From an uncultured Bacteroidota bacterium (GTDB lineage Bacteria > Bacteroidota > Bacteroidia > Flavobacteriales > Flavobacteriaceae), in contig CACCLB010000002.1 of assembly GCA_902546725.1 (NCBI GenBank), positions 62,001 to 126,000 on the forward strand: 64,000 bases of DNA, given 5' to 3'. Both the position numbers and the translations under genes were made by a program. Positions 1 to 9,925 of this stretch are shown here, piece after piece. Below the pieces are notes generated by a model. The model was not told where the DNA came from. It saw only the letters and a list, made by a program, of their open reading frames with translations, and ran no database searches. Position 1 is the first letter of the stretch; each line of letters opens with the position of its first letter.

Positions 1-1
1 T

Positions 2-277
2 GTGACTGATACTGCAAGCAGTCCAACCTTTTCTCTGGTCAATAATTATCAAAAAGAGAACGAGGTTTTTTACCATTTTGATTTTTACCGTCTCAATCAT
101 CCTGATGAAGCCTTGGATTTCGGACTAGAAGAATATTTAGAATCTGGTAATTTATGCTTTCTCGAATGGGCTGAAAAAGTTAGTACTCACCTTCCATTGG
201 AATACGATCATTTTGTCATAAAGGAACAAAAAGATGGAAGTCGAATTATAGAAAAAATAAAATCGCTAAAATCATGA
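2..277 (+). CDS. tsaE: tRNA threonylcarbamoyladenosine biosynthesis ATPase TsaE, C-terminal part (truncated by window edge)
   Basis: SSPTFSLVNNY...HFDFYRL...FLEWAEK motifs typical of TsaE; ORF open at the left edge. Confidence 0.9.
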   Translation: MTDTASSPTFSLVNNYQKENEVFYHFDFYRLNHPDEALDFGLEEYLESGNLCFLEWAEKVSTHLPLEYDHFVIKEQKDGSRIIEKIKSLKS

Positions 278-636
278 AATTGCTCTATCGCTTAGGATAC
301 TATTTGGGAGGCTTTTCAGTAGGCCTAATTTTTTTAGCCTTTATTTTAAACGGTAAAAAAACCAGCTGTAATTACACTCCTAACGCCAGAGTGATAGATA
401 ATTTACTGCAAAAAGAAATTGTTATTCCCGACGCGATTCTCAATTCCAATCCCCAGCTCAATACTGATGAAATCAAGGGAATCATCAAAAGAGGGAATGT
501 TAATTTTTCTAAAAGCGACACTAAAAGAGACTCGTGTAAAGTGTACTATATCGAAAAAGCTGAAAGCGAAACTATCTTTTTAGAGCTTAGCAATTGTGCA
601 AAGACAGTAATTCTTGTTTCTCTTTCTGGAATTTAG
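274..636 (+). CDS. Conserved flavobacterial membrane-anchored hypothetical (DUF4258-like)
   Basis: ORF with N-terminal TM segment overlapping the tsaE stop; family recalled by resemblance only. Confidence 0.6.
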   Translation: MKLLYRLGYYLGGFSVGLIFLAFILNGKKTSCNYTPNARVIDNLLQKEIVIPDAILNSNPQLNTDEIKGIIKRGNVNFSKSDTKRDSCKVYYIEKAESETIFLELSNCAKTVILVSLSGI

Positions 637-1802
637 CCTTTTCTTCTTCGTTTTAATTCTTTTTTGATCAAACCCAACTCCCGAGGACTTTGACCTCCAA
701 CAGAAGTATTCTCTTCAACCCTTCGAATTAGATAAGGTATAACCTCTTTTACAGGACCGTACGGAAGGTATTTAATCACTTGGTATCCTTGGGCTGCCAA
801 ATTAAATGAAATATGATCTGCCATGCCGTAAAGTTGAGAAAACCAAATTTTTGAATGATTTTGAGGTAATTTTTGATCTTTCATCCACTCCACCACCCTG
901 GATGTGCTGTCTTCGCTATGCGAACCTAAAAACAATTCACAGAGATTGAGATTTTCTAAAATCAATTTTAAAGCTGCATTAAAGTTCGTGTCAGTAGCCT
1001 GTTTGGAAACACATATAGGAGAGGGATATCCTTTTTCCATCGCCCTTAAATTTTCCTTTTCCATATAGGCACCCCGAACGAGTTTTATTCCCAAATGAAA
1101 TTTTTCTTTTTGAGCAATATGAAGCAAGCTTTCTAAGTAGGACAGTCGATCTTTTCGGTACATCTGAACGGTATTAAAAATAAACGCCTGTTCCCCCCTA
1201 TTGTATTGGCGCATCATGTCCAAAGCAATTTCATCTATCGCCTTTTGAAGCCATGACTCCTCAGCGTCTATAAGTAATCGAACCCCTTTGTCTTTTGCAA
1301 ATTCACAGCAGCGACGAATACGATCTAAAACTCTAGCCCAGGCAGCTGACTCTTCTTTATCAAGCTGTATTTCTGCTGATTTCTTTTTAAAAAGATGCGT
1401 AGGACCAAAAGCTGTAGCCTTAAAAACAGCAAAGGGAAGTGCGGTATTAGTTGTAGCTATGGATAGGGTTTCCAAAACGTGATTTAAACTAGCATCCATC
1501 CCCTTCTCAGTTCGTTGACCCTCTGCAGCATAATGCATATAGGATTTTACATTAAGGTCAGCGAGTAAATCAACCAATTGGATTGATTCTTTTTCAGTCG
1601 CTCCTGCACAAAACTGTCTGTAGACCGTGTTTTTTAAGATTCCGTTGATCGGGATTCTAAGACGGAGTAAAAAAAGAACAAACTTTCCACCCAAACGAAC
1701 AAGTAATTGCTTTGAAAAAAGTCTAAAAAGTAGATACGCTTTACGGAGCTCTTGATCTGATTTTAAAATATAAGCCGTTTTAGTATCCTCAAACCGAACC
1801 AT
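633..1802 (-). CDS. Proline dehydrogenase (PRODH family)
   Basis: LLIDAEESW, KLVRGAYMEKE, GSHSEDS, QLYGMADHISFNLA, YLPYGPVKEVIPYLIRRVEENTS motifs. Confidence 0.93.
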   Translation of the reverse strand: MVRFEDTKTAYILKSDQELRKAYLLFRLFSKQLLVRLGGKFVLFLLRLRIPINGILKNTVYRQFCAGATEKESIQLVDLLADLNVKSYMHYAAEGQRTEKGMDASLNHVLETLSIATTNTALPFAVFKATAFGPTHLFKKKSAEIQLDKEESAAWARVLDRIRRCCEFAKDKGVRLLIDAEESWLQKAIDEIALDMMRQYNRGEQAFIFNTVQMYRKDRLSYLESLLHIAQKEKFHLGIKLVRGAYMEKENLRAMEKGYPSPICVSKQATDTNFNAALKLILENLNLCELFLGSHSEDSTSRVVEWMKDQKLPQNHSKIWFSQLYGMADHISFNLAAQGYQVIKYLPYGPVKEVIPYLIRRVEENTSVGGQSPRELGLIKKELKRRRKG

Positions 1803-1826
1803 CCAATGAATTTAAATCCAAATTAT

Positions 1827-2477
1827 CTAATTTTTACTTTGTAGCAAGGGAACAAAACGAAAACGTCCAAACTTTTCTTTGTCAAATGAATTCACACCCG
1901 TTTTGGTGTATCGCATCATAAACTGCTCTTCTTCCCCTAGTGGGATAATTAATTTCCCACCTATATCCAATTGATTCAATAGCGCCTTAGGTAGAGAGGG
2001 TGCTGCAGCAGTAACAATGATTCTATCATAAGGCGCAGCCTCTTCATATCCCAAATAACCGTCCCCAAAAAGGTGCTTTTTAGGTCTCAAACCCAACTTT
2101 ACAATCAATCGCTGAGTTTTTTTAAAAAGTAGTTGCTGTCTTTCAACCGTGTAAACATGAGGAGTAATTCCGAGTAACACAGCGGTTTGATAACCCGAAC
2201 CCGTACCAATTTCTAACACTTTAGATGTGGGCTCGAGCTGCAGTAATTCTGTCTGATAGGCTACGGTATAGGGCTGAGAAATGGTCTGATCTGCAGCTAT
2301 GGGGTAAGCCTTATCTACGTATGCAAAATTGACCAAGCTTGGATCCATAAATAAATGACGAGGCACACCACCCATGACCTCTAATACCCGCTTATCTTTT
2401 ATACCCTTTTGCCTCAGCGATTCGACAAGTTGCTTCCTCTGGCCTTGATGTTTTGTAGTGTCCCGCATTACGAACAA
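1827..2477 (-). CDS. pcm: Protein-L-isoaspartate O-methyltransferase
   Basis: VPRHLF, QTISQPYTVA, VLEIGTGSGYQTAVL motifs. Confidence 0.93.
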   Translation of the reverse strand: MFVMRDTTKHQGQRKQLVESLRQKGIKDKRVLEVMGGVPRHLFMDPSLVNFAYVDKAYPIAADQTISQPYTVAYQTELLQLEPTSKVLEIGTGSGYQTAVLLGITPHVYTVERQQLLFKKTQRLIVKLGLRPKKHLFGDGYLGYEEAAPYDRIIVTAAAPSLPKALLNQLDIGGKLIIPLGEEEQFMMRYTKTGVNSFDKEKFGRFRFVPLLQSKN

Positions 2478-2541
2478 AATTAGTTTAGTTTTTCGAAATT
2501 ATAATGAATTTGATTGTACTTTTGAATCAAAGGTATATTCA

Positions 2542-3504
2542 ATGATTAAAATTGGAGTTTTTGGAGCAGGTCATTTGGGAAAAACCCATCTTAAATTAGC
2601 TGAGGCCTCAAAAGAATTGGATTTAATCGGATTCTACGATCCCAACCCGGAGACGGTCAGTGTAGATTCCACAAAGAAATACAAGACATTTGAAAGTCCA
2701 GAAGCGCTAATTGAGGCCGTAGATATAGTTGACATCGTCACCCCCACAAGCTCCCACTTCGAATTGGCAAAAAAAGCCATACAGGCTAAGAAACATGTGT
2801 TTATAGAAAAACCATTGACCAATACGGTTAAAGAGGCCAATAACTTGGTTGAATTCGCTAAAGCAGAAGGTGTATTGGGTCAAGTAGGTCATGTCGAACG
2901 TTTTAATCCGGCATATCAGGCAGTATTACCTTCTTTAACAAATCCCAAGTTTATAGAGACCCATCGTCTTTCTGAGTTCAATCCAAGAGGAACAGATGTT
3001 TCAGTTGTTCTTGATTTGATGATACACGATATAGATATTGTTCTCAGTGTGGTTGACTCACCTATTAAAAATATTCATGCTTCTGGAGTAGCAGTAATCA
3101 GTGAAACTCCAGACATTAGCAACGCTAGAATTGAGTTTAAAAACGGTTGTGTTGCCAACTTTACTGCAAGTAGAATTTCGCTTAAGAAAATGCGTAAATC
3201 GCGTTTTTTTCAAAAAAACGCCTATATCGCCTTAGATTTTTTAACCAAACAAGTAGAGGTCGTTAAAATGAAGGATGTTGGGCAAGATACTAAAGAAGAC
3301 CTTGCATTACTACTTACAAATGCTGAAGGGGAAAAGAAGCAAATCTATTTTGAAAATCCAACCATAGAAAACACCAACCCCATTCAAGAGGAGTTGGAAC
3401 ACTTTGCGAACTGTATTCAAGCTAATAAAACACCTAGAGTTTCTTTGAGAGATGGTGCCAGAGCCCTTGAGGTGGCACACCAAATCATCGATAAAATAGG
3501 TTGA
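2542..3504 (+). CDS. Gfo/Idh/MocA family oxidoreductase (start moved from 2458 to the ATG at 2542)
   Basis: MIKIGVFGAGHLGKTHLK Rossmann start; EKPLT motif; upstream extension overlaps the divergent pcm gene. Confidence 0.88.
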   Translation: MIKIGVFGAGHLGKTHLKLAEASKELDLIGFYDPNPETVSVDSTKKYKTFESPEALIEAVDIVDIVTPTSSHFELAKKAIQAKKHVFIEKPLTNTVKEANNLVEFAKAEGVLGQVGHVERFNPAYQAVLPSLTNPKFIETHRLSEFNPRGTDVSVVLDLMIHDIDIVLSVVDSPIKNIHASGVAVISETPDISNARIEFKNGCVANFTASRISLKKMRKSRFFQKNAYIALDFLTKQVEVVKMKDVGQDTKEDLALLLTNAEGEKKQIYFENPTIENTNPIQEELEHFANCIQANKTPRVSLRDGARALEVAHQIIDKIG

Positions 3505-3506
3505 TT

Positions 3507-4124
3507 TTAAAAAGGTATTTCACCTACACCCTCTCGAATCACTTCAAAAGGCTCAGTAGTAAGGTCTAAAACTGTAGAGGGGATGTTATTTCCATAGCCG
3601 TCAGAAAGCATTAAATCTATTTGAGGTTCCCATTGCTGAAAGAGGTTTTCAGGGTCTGTGGTATAGTCCAAGATTTCATCGGGATCGTGAAGTGAACTGG
3701 TAATTAGTGGGGCACTCAACAGTTTGAGGAGTTCTTGGAGTAAGGGGTGATTGGATATTCTTACACCTATAGTTTTTCGTTTCTGGAATGGCTTGTGTAG
3801 CTTATGAGCTGCATGCATAATTAAGGCGTAAGGACCCGGGAGTAAACGCTTTACCAATTTAAATGTTTGAGAATTCATCGGAGCCACATAATCAGACAAA
3901 GATCTGATATCCTCAAACAAAAAACTCAAGGGAGCTTGCTCTAGCTTTACCCCTTTGATTGCAGCAAAACGATCCAAAGCCTTGAGATTATTGCTCAAAC
4001 AACCCAAACCGTAAATCGTATCAGTAGGAAATATAATCACACCGCCATTTTCAAGTACCCTAACTGCTTGCAGTAAGTCTTTAGGGTTAGGTGTATTAGT
4101 ATAAATTGAAATAAAATCAGCCAT
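3507..4124 (-). CDS. L-threonylcarbamoyladenylate synthase-like (Sua5/YciO/YrdC family)
   Basis: GGVIIFPTDTIYGLGC, LLPGPYALI, IGVRISNHP, PSTVLDL motifs. Confidence 0.92.
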   Translation of the reverse strand: MADFISIYTNTPNPKDLLQAVRVLENGGVIIFPTDTIYGLGCLSNNLKALDRFAAIKGVKLEQAPLSFLFEDIRSLSDYVAPMNSQTFKLVKRLLPGPYALIMHAAHKLHKPFQKRKTIGVRISNHPLLQELLKLLSAPLITSSLHDPDEILDYTTDPENLFQQWEPQIDLMLSDGYGNNIPSTVLDLTTEPFEVIREGVGEIPF

Positions 4125-4130
4125 TTGGAG

Positions 4131-6455
4131 CTATTTGATTTTTAATTTCGCAAAGCGCAAAAGAAGATTTTTTACCCCAAAGCCTTTAAAGGCAATGGCT
4201 GCTTTTTTATCATTCCCCGTTCCCTCTATACGCTGCACAACTCCTGAGCCAAATCTAGCGTGCTCTACTTCCATTCCCTCGGACAATACCAGCTCCTCCT
4301 GACTTAGCTGAGCGGGTGCGTTTAAATCAATTTTTCGCAGTTTTTTCAATTGGGAAGGGGTCGGACTTGTAATGGTCTTTTCTTTTGCTGCTGTGGGATT
4401 AAACCTTGGTTTAGATGTTTTTTCATCTCCAAAAATCGAAGTGTCCATCAAAGGTTTGAATTGATAGCTTTCTTTGGGCTCAATTCTGTCCAGGTATTGA
4501 GGATCGATCTCTTCAATAAAACGACTGGGTTCAGCATCGATCAACTTACCCCAGCGATATCTAGACAAGGTGTAAGAGAGAAATGCGCGTTCTTCAGCAC
4601 GAGTCAGAGCCACATAAAACAGGCGTCTTTCCTCCTCGAGTTCTGCACGGGTATTCATGCTCATGGCGGAAGGAAAAAGATCTTCTTCCAAACCAACTAT
4701 ATAGACAAATGGAAATTCGAGACCTTTAGCAAGGTGAATGGTCATCAGAGCCACTCGATCACTATTCGGATCGTCTTCTTGATCTAAATCGGTAGCCAAA
4801 GCCACATCCTCTAAAAATTCAGCAAGACTACCATTTGAGTCAGCCAGTTCTATTTGACCTTCTGTAAAATCCCGTATACCGTTAAGCAACTCTTCAACAT
4901 TTTCGATACGAGCTATACCTTCTGGTGTGGCGTCTTTTTTAAGTTCTTGTACCAAGCCAATTTTTTTGGTCACCAAATCGGCAATTTCAAAGGCATTTAA
5001 ACCTTCATTTTCAATTTGAAAGCGCTGGATAAGGGTTGCAAAATTGGTCAGCTTCGTCAATGTTCCTCCATTTACAGGAATCGCCAACTCTTTTGCCCTA
5101 CTCACTGTTTCAAATAGGGAAAGTCCGTGAAACTTTGCGCCGACCACTAGTTTATCAACTGTCGTTTGTCCTATTCCACGAGCTGGATAATTGATTACCC
5201 TTTTTAAACTTTCCTCGTCTTTAGGATTGACAATAAGTCGTAAATAAGCCAAAACATCCTTGATTTCTTTGCGCTGATAAAAAGACAAGCCCCCATAAAT
5301 ACGATAAGGGATATCCCTTTTACGCAAGGCGTCTTCCATCGCTCTAGACTGTGCGTTGGTTCGGTATAAAATCGCAAAATCAGCATTTTTACGTTGCTCC
5401 TGCATTTTAAACTCAAAAATGTTTGAGGCTACATGCCTCCCTTCCTCTGCGTCTGTGGTTAATCGGTTTAATTGAATTGGAGAGCCTTCAGTATTGGACG
5501 TCCAGACAACCTTATCGATTTTAGTTTTATTGTGACTGATGATGGAATTTGCAGCATTTACAATGGTTTTAGTAGAACGGTAATTTTGCTCAAGTCTGTA
5601 AAGTGCAACATCCTCATAGTCTTTTTGAAAGTTGAGTATGTTGTTGATATTCGCCCCTCTAAACGCATAAATACTTTGAGCATCATCTCCAACCACACAG
5701 ATGTTCTGATAGCGGTCTGATAGTGACCTTACGATTAAATATTGGGAATGGTTGGTATCTTGGTACTCATCGACTAAGATATACCGAAAGCGGTCTTGGT
5801 ATTTCACCAATACGTCAGGATGGCGGTTTAAAAGCTCATTGGTTCTCAGTAATAAATCGTCAAAATCCATGGCGCCTGCCTTAAAACAACGATCCACATA
5901 CTCTTTGTAGATCGCGCCCATTTCGGGTCGCTTGGACATGGCGTCTGCTTCCTGAAGATCATAGTCGTTAAAATAGGCTTTAACAGTGATCAAACTGTTT
6001 TTAAAAGCTGAGATCCTACTGCGGATCTGTTTGTATTTATAAATATCTTTATCGAGACCCATTTCCTTGATAATGGAGGAAATCAAACGGTCTGAATCCT
6101 GAGTGTCGTAGATTGTAAAATTTGAGGGGAAGCCAAGCTTGTCAGCTTCATGTCTTAAAATCCGAGCGAATACAGAGTGAAATGTTCCCATCCACAAGTT
6201 TTTTGCTTCACTTTCACCTACCAAATCTGCAATTCTACCCTTCATCTCACGCGCTGCCTTATTCGTAAAGGTCAGGGCTAAAATTGAAAAAGCATCTACT
6301 CCAGAGGCCATGAGATGAGCAATACGATATGTCAATACTCTGGTTTTCCCCGAGCCTGCACCTGCAATGACAATTAAAGGTCCGTCTTTGTGAAGCACTG
6401 GGGCTTTTTGGGCTTCGTTTAAAGAATCTAAATAGGCTGTTGGTACGTTTTTCAT
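4131..6455 (-). CDS. UvrD/PcrA-type ATP-dependent DNA helicase
   Basis: AGAGSGKTRVLTYRIAHL, VDEYQDTNHSQY, QNYRST, MTIHLAKGLEFP motifs, full length. Confidence 0.96.
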   Translation of the reverse strand: MKNVPTAYLDSLNEAQKAPVLHKDGPLIVIAGAGSGKTRVLTYRIAHLMASGVDAFSILALTFTNKAAREMKGRIADLVGESEAKNLWMGTFHSVFARILRHEADKLGFPSNFTIYDTQDSDRLISSIIKEMGLDKDIYKYKQIRSRISAFKNSLITVKAYFNDYDLQEADAMSKRPEMGAIYKEYVDRCFKAGAMDFDDLLLRTNELLNRHPDVLVKYQDRFRYILVDEYQDTNHSQYLIVRSLSDRYQNICVVGDDAQSIYAFRGANINNILNFQKDYEDVALYRLEQNYRSTKTIVNAANSIISHNKTKIDKVVWTSNTEGSPIQLNRLTTDAEEGRHVASNIFEFKMQEQRKNADFAILYRTNAQSRAMEDALRKRDIPYRIYGGLSFYQRKEIKDVLAYLRLIVNPKDEESLKRVINYPARGIGQTTVDKLVVGAKFHGLSLFETVSRAKELAIPVNGGTLTKLTNFATLIQRFQIENEGLNAFEIADLVTKKIGLVQELKKDATPEGIARIENVEELLNGIRDFTEGQIELADSNGSLAEFLEDVALATDLDQEDDPNSDRVALMTIHLAKGLEFPFVYIVGLEEDLFPSAMSMNTRAELEEERRLFYVALTRAEERAFLSYTLSRYRWGKLIDAEPSRFIEEIDPQYLDRIEPKESYQFKPLMDTSIFGDEKTSKPRFNPTAAKEKTITSPTPSQLKKLRKIDLNAPAQLSQEELVLSEGMEVEHARFGSGVVQRIEGTGNDKKAAIAFKGFGVKNLLLRFAKLKIK

Positions 6456-6541
6456 ACAAGCTTTAAAAGTAGGGAATATCTATTTTTCTGCCTCGAAATC
6501 AGAAATTAATTATAAACATCTATATTTATAAAAAAATAATT

Positions 6542-7825
6542 TTGAAAACAAGTAACCAATTTATAATCCTAGGCTTTTTAGTAAGCAGTTTATTCCTCCA
6601 TTCACAAATCAATCCAGCTGATTATGATCAGGTAGAATCAAAAGTCATCGAATGGCGTCATCATATCCATCAAAACCCAGAGTTGTCAAATCGCGAATTT
6701 AAAACAGCGGAATATGTAGCAGCTCACCTCAAATCTCTAGGAATAGAAGTTCAAACGGGTATTGCACATACTGGAGTAGTCGGAATTTTAAAAGGAAAAA
6801 AAAGTGGGAAAGTAGTTGCCTTAAGAGCTGACATGGATGCGCTTCCCGTTGTAGAACGCAATGACCTACCCTACAAATCAGAAGTTACATCAGTTTTTAA
6901 CGGTCAAGAGACCGGAGTAATGCATGCCTGTGGTCACGATACCCATGTAGCGATATTGATGGGAGTTGCAGAGGTGTTATCCAAAAACAGAAATTTTCCG
7001 GGAACAGTTAAGTTTATCTTCCAACCGGCTGAGGAGGGACCACCTCCAGGAGAAGAAGGTGGCGCTAAGTTAATGGTAAAAGAAGGAGTGCTTCAAAACC
7101 CCAAGGTGGACGCCATTTTTGGATTACACATCAATTCAGGGACACATGTAGGGAAAATCACTTACAAACCTGGAGGAATGATGGCCGCTTCTCAGCGATT
7201 TGTCATTAATGTAAAGGGAAAACAAGCACATGGCTCAACCCCTTGGCAGAGTGTCGATCCCATCGTCACTAGCGCGCAAATTATCAATGGTCTTCAAACC
7301 CTAATCAGCAGAGAGTCTGAACTGACGGAAGAGGGAGCAGTCATCTCTGTAGGGTCAATACATTCTGGTATTCGTTTTAACATCATCCCAGAAAGCTTGG
7401 AGATGATTGGAACTATTAGAACACTAGACAAAGACATGAAAGAATTGATCCGTAAACGAATGCAAGAAATGGTTCCTGCTGTAGCACAAGCCTATCGCGC
7501 TGAAGCTACGGTAACTATTCAAGATGGTGCTGACATTACTTTTAATAATGAAGCCCTTACCGAAAAAATGATTCCAACTTTAGAACGAGTGGCTGGAAAT
7601 GAAAATGTCTATGAAATTAACGCGATTACAGGTGCTGAAGATTTTTCGTACTTCCAGAATGAAGTCCCTGGGCTTTTCTTTTTCTTAGGAGGAACACCCT
7701 TAGACATGAAAGAAAGTGATGCACCCTCTCATCACACGCCTTCCTTTATAGTGGACGATGCCAGCATGAAACTCGGTGTAAAAGCTTTGTCCAATCTAGC
7801 CGTAGATTTTTTAAAGTCGAAATAG
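6542..7825 (+). CDS. Secreted M20-family amidohydrolase (TTG start)
   Basis: signal-like N-terminus; HHIHQNPELSNREFKT, RADMDALP, MHACGHDTHVAI, FQPAEEG motifs. Confidence 0.92.
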   Translation: MKTSNQFIILGFLVSSLFLHSQINPADYDQVESKVIEWRHHIHQNPELSNREFKTAEYVAAHLKSLGIEVQTGIAHTGVVGILKGKKSGKVVALRADMDALPVVERNDLPYKSEVTSVFNGQETGVMHACGHDTHVAILMGVAEVLSKNRNFPGTVKFIFQPAEEGPPPGEEGGAKLMVKEGVLQNPKVDAIFGLHINSGTHVGKITYKPGGMMAASQRFVINVKGKQAHGSTPWQSVDPIVTSAQIINGLQTLISRESELTEEGAVISVGSIHSGIRFNIIPESLEMIGTIRTLDKDMKELIRKRMQEMVPAVAQAYRAEATVTIQDGADITFNNEALTEKMIPTLERVAGNENVYEINAITGAEDFSYFQNEVPGLFFFLGGTPLDMKESDAPSHHTPSFIVDDASMKLGVKALSNLAVDFLKSK

Positions 7826-7960
7826 AAAATTCCAACTTTCTATCAAAATCCATTCCTCTAAAGAATGAATTTTTTTGTTCGTTTTAAAGAAAAGTTAAAA
7901 GACCTCAATGCGTCTAAAAAAGCTGTATTTTAGATAAAGCAATTTTTCTACAGCCCCAAA

Positions 7961-8362
7961 ATGAAGTCATTACTCCTATTAAGCCTCTTTTTTTCTTGTG
8001 CAAGTACAGGGCTGGATAATGCGGTCATAAGTATTGAAAGAAGTCCTTGTCTTGGTTACTGTTTTGCATTTGCAATTCAAATTGACTCCACAGGGCATTA
8101 CACTGCCTCTAATCTTAAAGATCAGTCGACAGTAGAAGGTCTTTTATCCAAAGAACAACGCTTTGAATTAAATAAAATAATCCGTTCACTAAATAGAGTG
8201 GCATCAAATACTTTTAAGTCCAATCGGAAAGCATTGGATATTCCCAGTCTTAAAATCAAACATGGTGATGACAGTATTTTAATTGAGAATAGACAGGCCT
8301 TAACTCCAGAAAGCAGAGAGCTAGTCGAATGGTCTGAAAAACTAATTAAAAGCCCTCCTTAA
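7961..8362 (+). CDS. Putative lipoprotein, DUF6438-like
   Basis: lipobox-like LFFSCAS; SIERSPCLGYCFAFAIQID motif. Confidence 0.6.
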   Translation: MKSLLLLSLFFSCASTGLDNAVISIERSPCLGYCFAFAIQIDSTGHYTASNLKDQSTVEGLLSKEQRFELNKIIRSLNRVASNTFKSNRKALDIPSLKIKHGDDSILIENRQALTPESRELVEWSEKLIKSPP

Positions 8363-8448
8363 CCATATATAAAAGCCTTCTCCTCTTGCATTAAGAAAGG
8401 AATAAGTCTTCTCCTCATGAATCTTATTTCTAATTAAAACTTAACCAA

Positions 8449-9867
8449 ATGAAACCTTTAATTTTTAAGTACTATTACACGCTTCTAATAGTGCTTTTTG
8501 CTTTAACAGCATGCAAGAAGGACGAATTTATCAACTTGACAGCAACGTTAAGCTCTGACTCCACACTCCTAGAAACGACAGAGGACACTCCAATTATTTT
8601 TAACTTAGAACTAACGGAAAAACTCTCTGAAGATTTACAAATTGAATATGAAATTAACACTGAGGAAATCAATAAATACATCAATAGTGAAGATTTTGAA
8701 TCGTATGTTGAATACATTTCTGATCTTGGAGACCAATGGTCGAGAAGCAATTTTAATCCAGCAGGAATAAATACCTTAATTTTTCCAAAAGGATCAAGTA
8801 TTCTTAAGATTAGAATTCCTTTTTTTGATGATGACAGCTTGGAATACAATGAAGAATTTTATTTAAAAGTCAGAGCAAAACCCAGTTATGGTCTTACCAT
8901 AATGGGGGAAATTAAGCCAATTATGGTTACCGTTGAAGACAACGAAGAAAATATTGACATAGGTGCCTTAGTTGGTGAACCGATCGATGATTTAGAAGAA
9001 GCATTTGAGGGAGCATTAGTTGCTATAGATGAAGATTTCAATTTTAAGGTAGTTGCAATCAACAGAAAAGAAAATATTGATAGGGAATATAAGGCTGCAT
9101 ACGAACTTCTAGATGAGCGTTCAACACATCAGATAAAAAAAGATATACAGGCAGTAAGCCAAAGTGGAGAAGTTCCCATCAGCATGATAAACCTATTTTA
9201 TGAAAACGAGCCCCTTTTTGATTTTGTAGAAAATATGGGAGATCTATACGAAGAAGATCTATGGTTAATGGGATTAAACTTTTATTGGGCATTCAATGCT
9301 TATGAAGATTTTGACGATTATAATAATGATTCCACTATCCCGATTGAGTACAATGCCGATGGAGCTTTTGGAGCTGCACTTGTCCATGAATACGGACATA
9401 TTCTAACTTTAAATTCTAAAAATGAGTTAAACAGGAGGGTTTATAATCCTGCTGAGTGTTCCAGTCTCTTTTCCTTCGAGGATGGCTGTTTCTACAAAGA
9501 ATCAGTCTTAAATCAGTTTAATGCTAATTTTAACCTTATTGAAGAACCCTTGAATAAACCTGAGTTTGTCAGTTGGTATGCAGAGACAGATATCTTCGAG
9601 GATATTGCTGAAACATTTACCGTTTATGTGCTTGAAGAGAAAATCAATCCAGCAACAGCTGAAAGTTCTGGAGCACTTCAAAAAATTAACTTTTTAAAAT
9701 CGCATCCAACTGTAAAGGACAAAAGGAGTTTAATACGTTCTACTCTTGGAAATCCAACGCTACCTCCATTTGGATTCGAGGATTTATCTGCTTTTAATAA
9801 AAGAAGAAAGGGAAAGCCTATTTCCTGTTTACATCAGAGGTTTTCAAAACACTTTACAAGTAAGTAA
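8449..9867 (+). CDS. Putative lipoprotein zinc metallopeptidase with N-terminal Calx-beta-like region
   Basis: LTACKK lipobox; HEYGH (HExxH) followed by EDIAETF as candidate third ligand; VTVEDNEEN-type beta segment. Confidence 0.7.
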   Translation: MKPLIFKYYYTLLIVLFALTACKKDEFINLTATLSSDSTLLETTEDTPIIFNLELTEKLSEDLQIEYEINTEEINKYINSEDFESYVEYISDLGDQWSRSNFNPAGINTLIFPKGSSILKIRIPFFDDDSLEYNEEFYLKVRAKPSYGLTIMGEIKPIMVTVEDNEENIDIGALVGEPIDDLEEAFEGALVAIDEDFNFKVVAINRKENIDREYKAAYELLDERSTHQIKKDIQAVSQSGEVPISMINLFYENEPLFDFVENMGDLYEEDLWLMGLNFYWAFNAYEDFDDYNNDSTIPIEYNADGAFGAALVHEYGHILTLNSKNELNRRVYNPAECSSLFSFEDGCFYKESVLNQFNANFNLIEEPLNKPEFVSWYAETDIFEDIAETFTVYVLEEKINPATAESSGALQKINFLKSHPTVKDKRSLIRSTLGNPTLPPFGFEDLSAFNKRRKGKPISCLHQRFSKHFTSK

Positions 9868-9895
9868 AATAGATGATTTCTAAGCTAACTCAGTT

Positions 9896-9925
9896 AAAAA
9901 AGGGATGTATCTTCATCCCTTTTTT
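9896..9925. terminator. Bidirectional intrinsic terminator between convergent genes
   Basis: perfect 12-bp stem AAAAAAGGGATG-TATCTT-CATCCCTTTTTT. Confidence 0.9.

Noticed and set aside
1288-1482. Antisense ORF within proline dehydrogenase
   Set aside because: Shadow of a strongly coding opposite-strand gene; no recognisable domain or promoter.
4350-4787. 145-aa antisense ORF within the UvrD helicase
   Set aside because: Low-complexity translation with no family features; opposite strand is clearly coding.
7865-7933. 22-aa ORF MNFFVRFKEKLKDLNASKKAVF in an intergenic gap
   Set aside because: Too short, with no overlap, promoter or conservation evidence available here.
8475-8849. 124-aa antisense ORF in the metallopeptidase gene
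   Set aside because: Ser/Leu-rich shadow ORF in AT-rich coding sequence.
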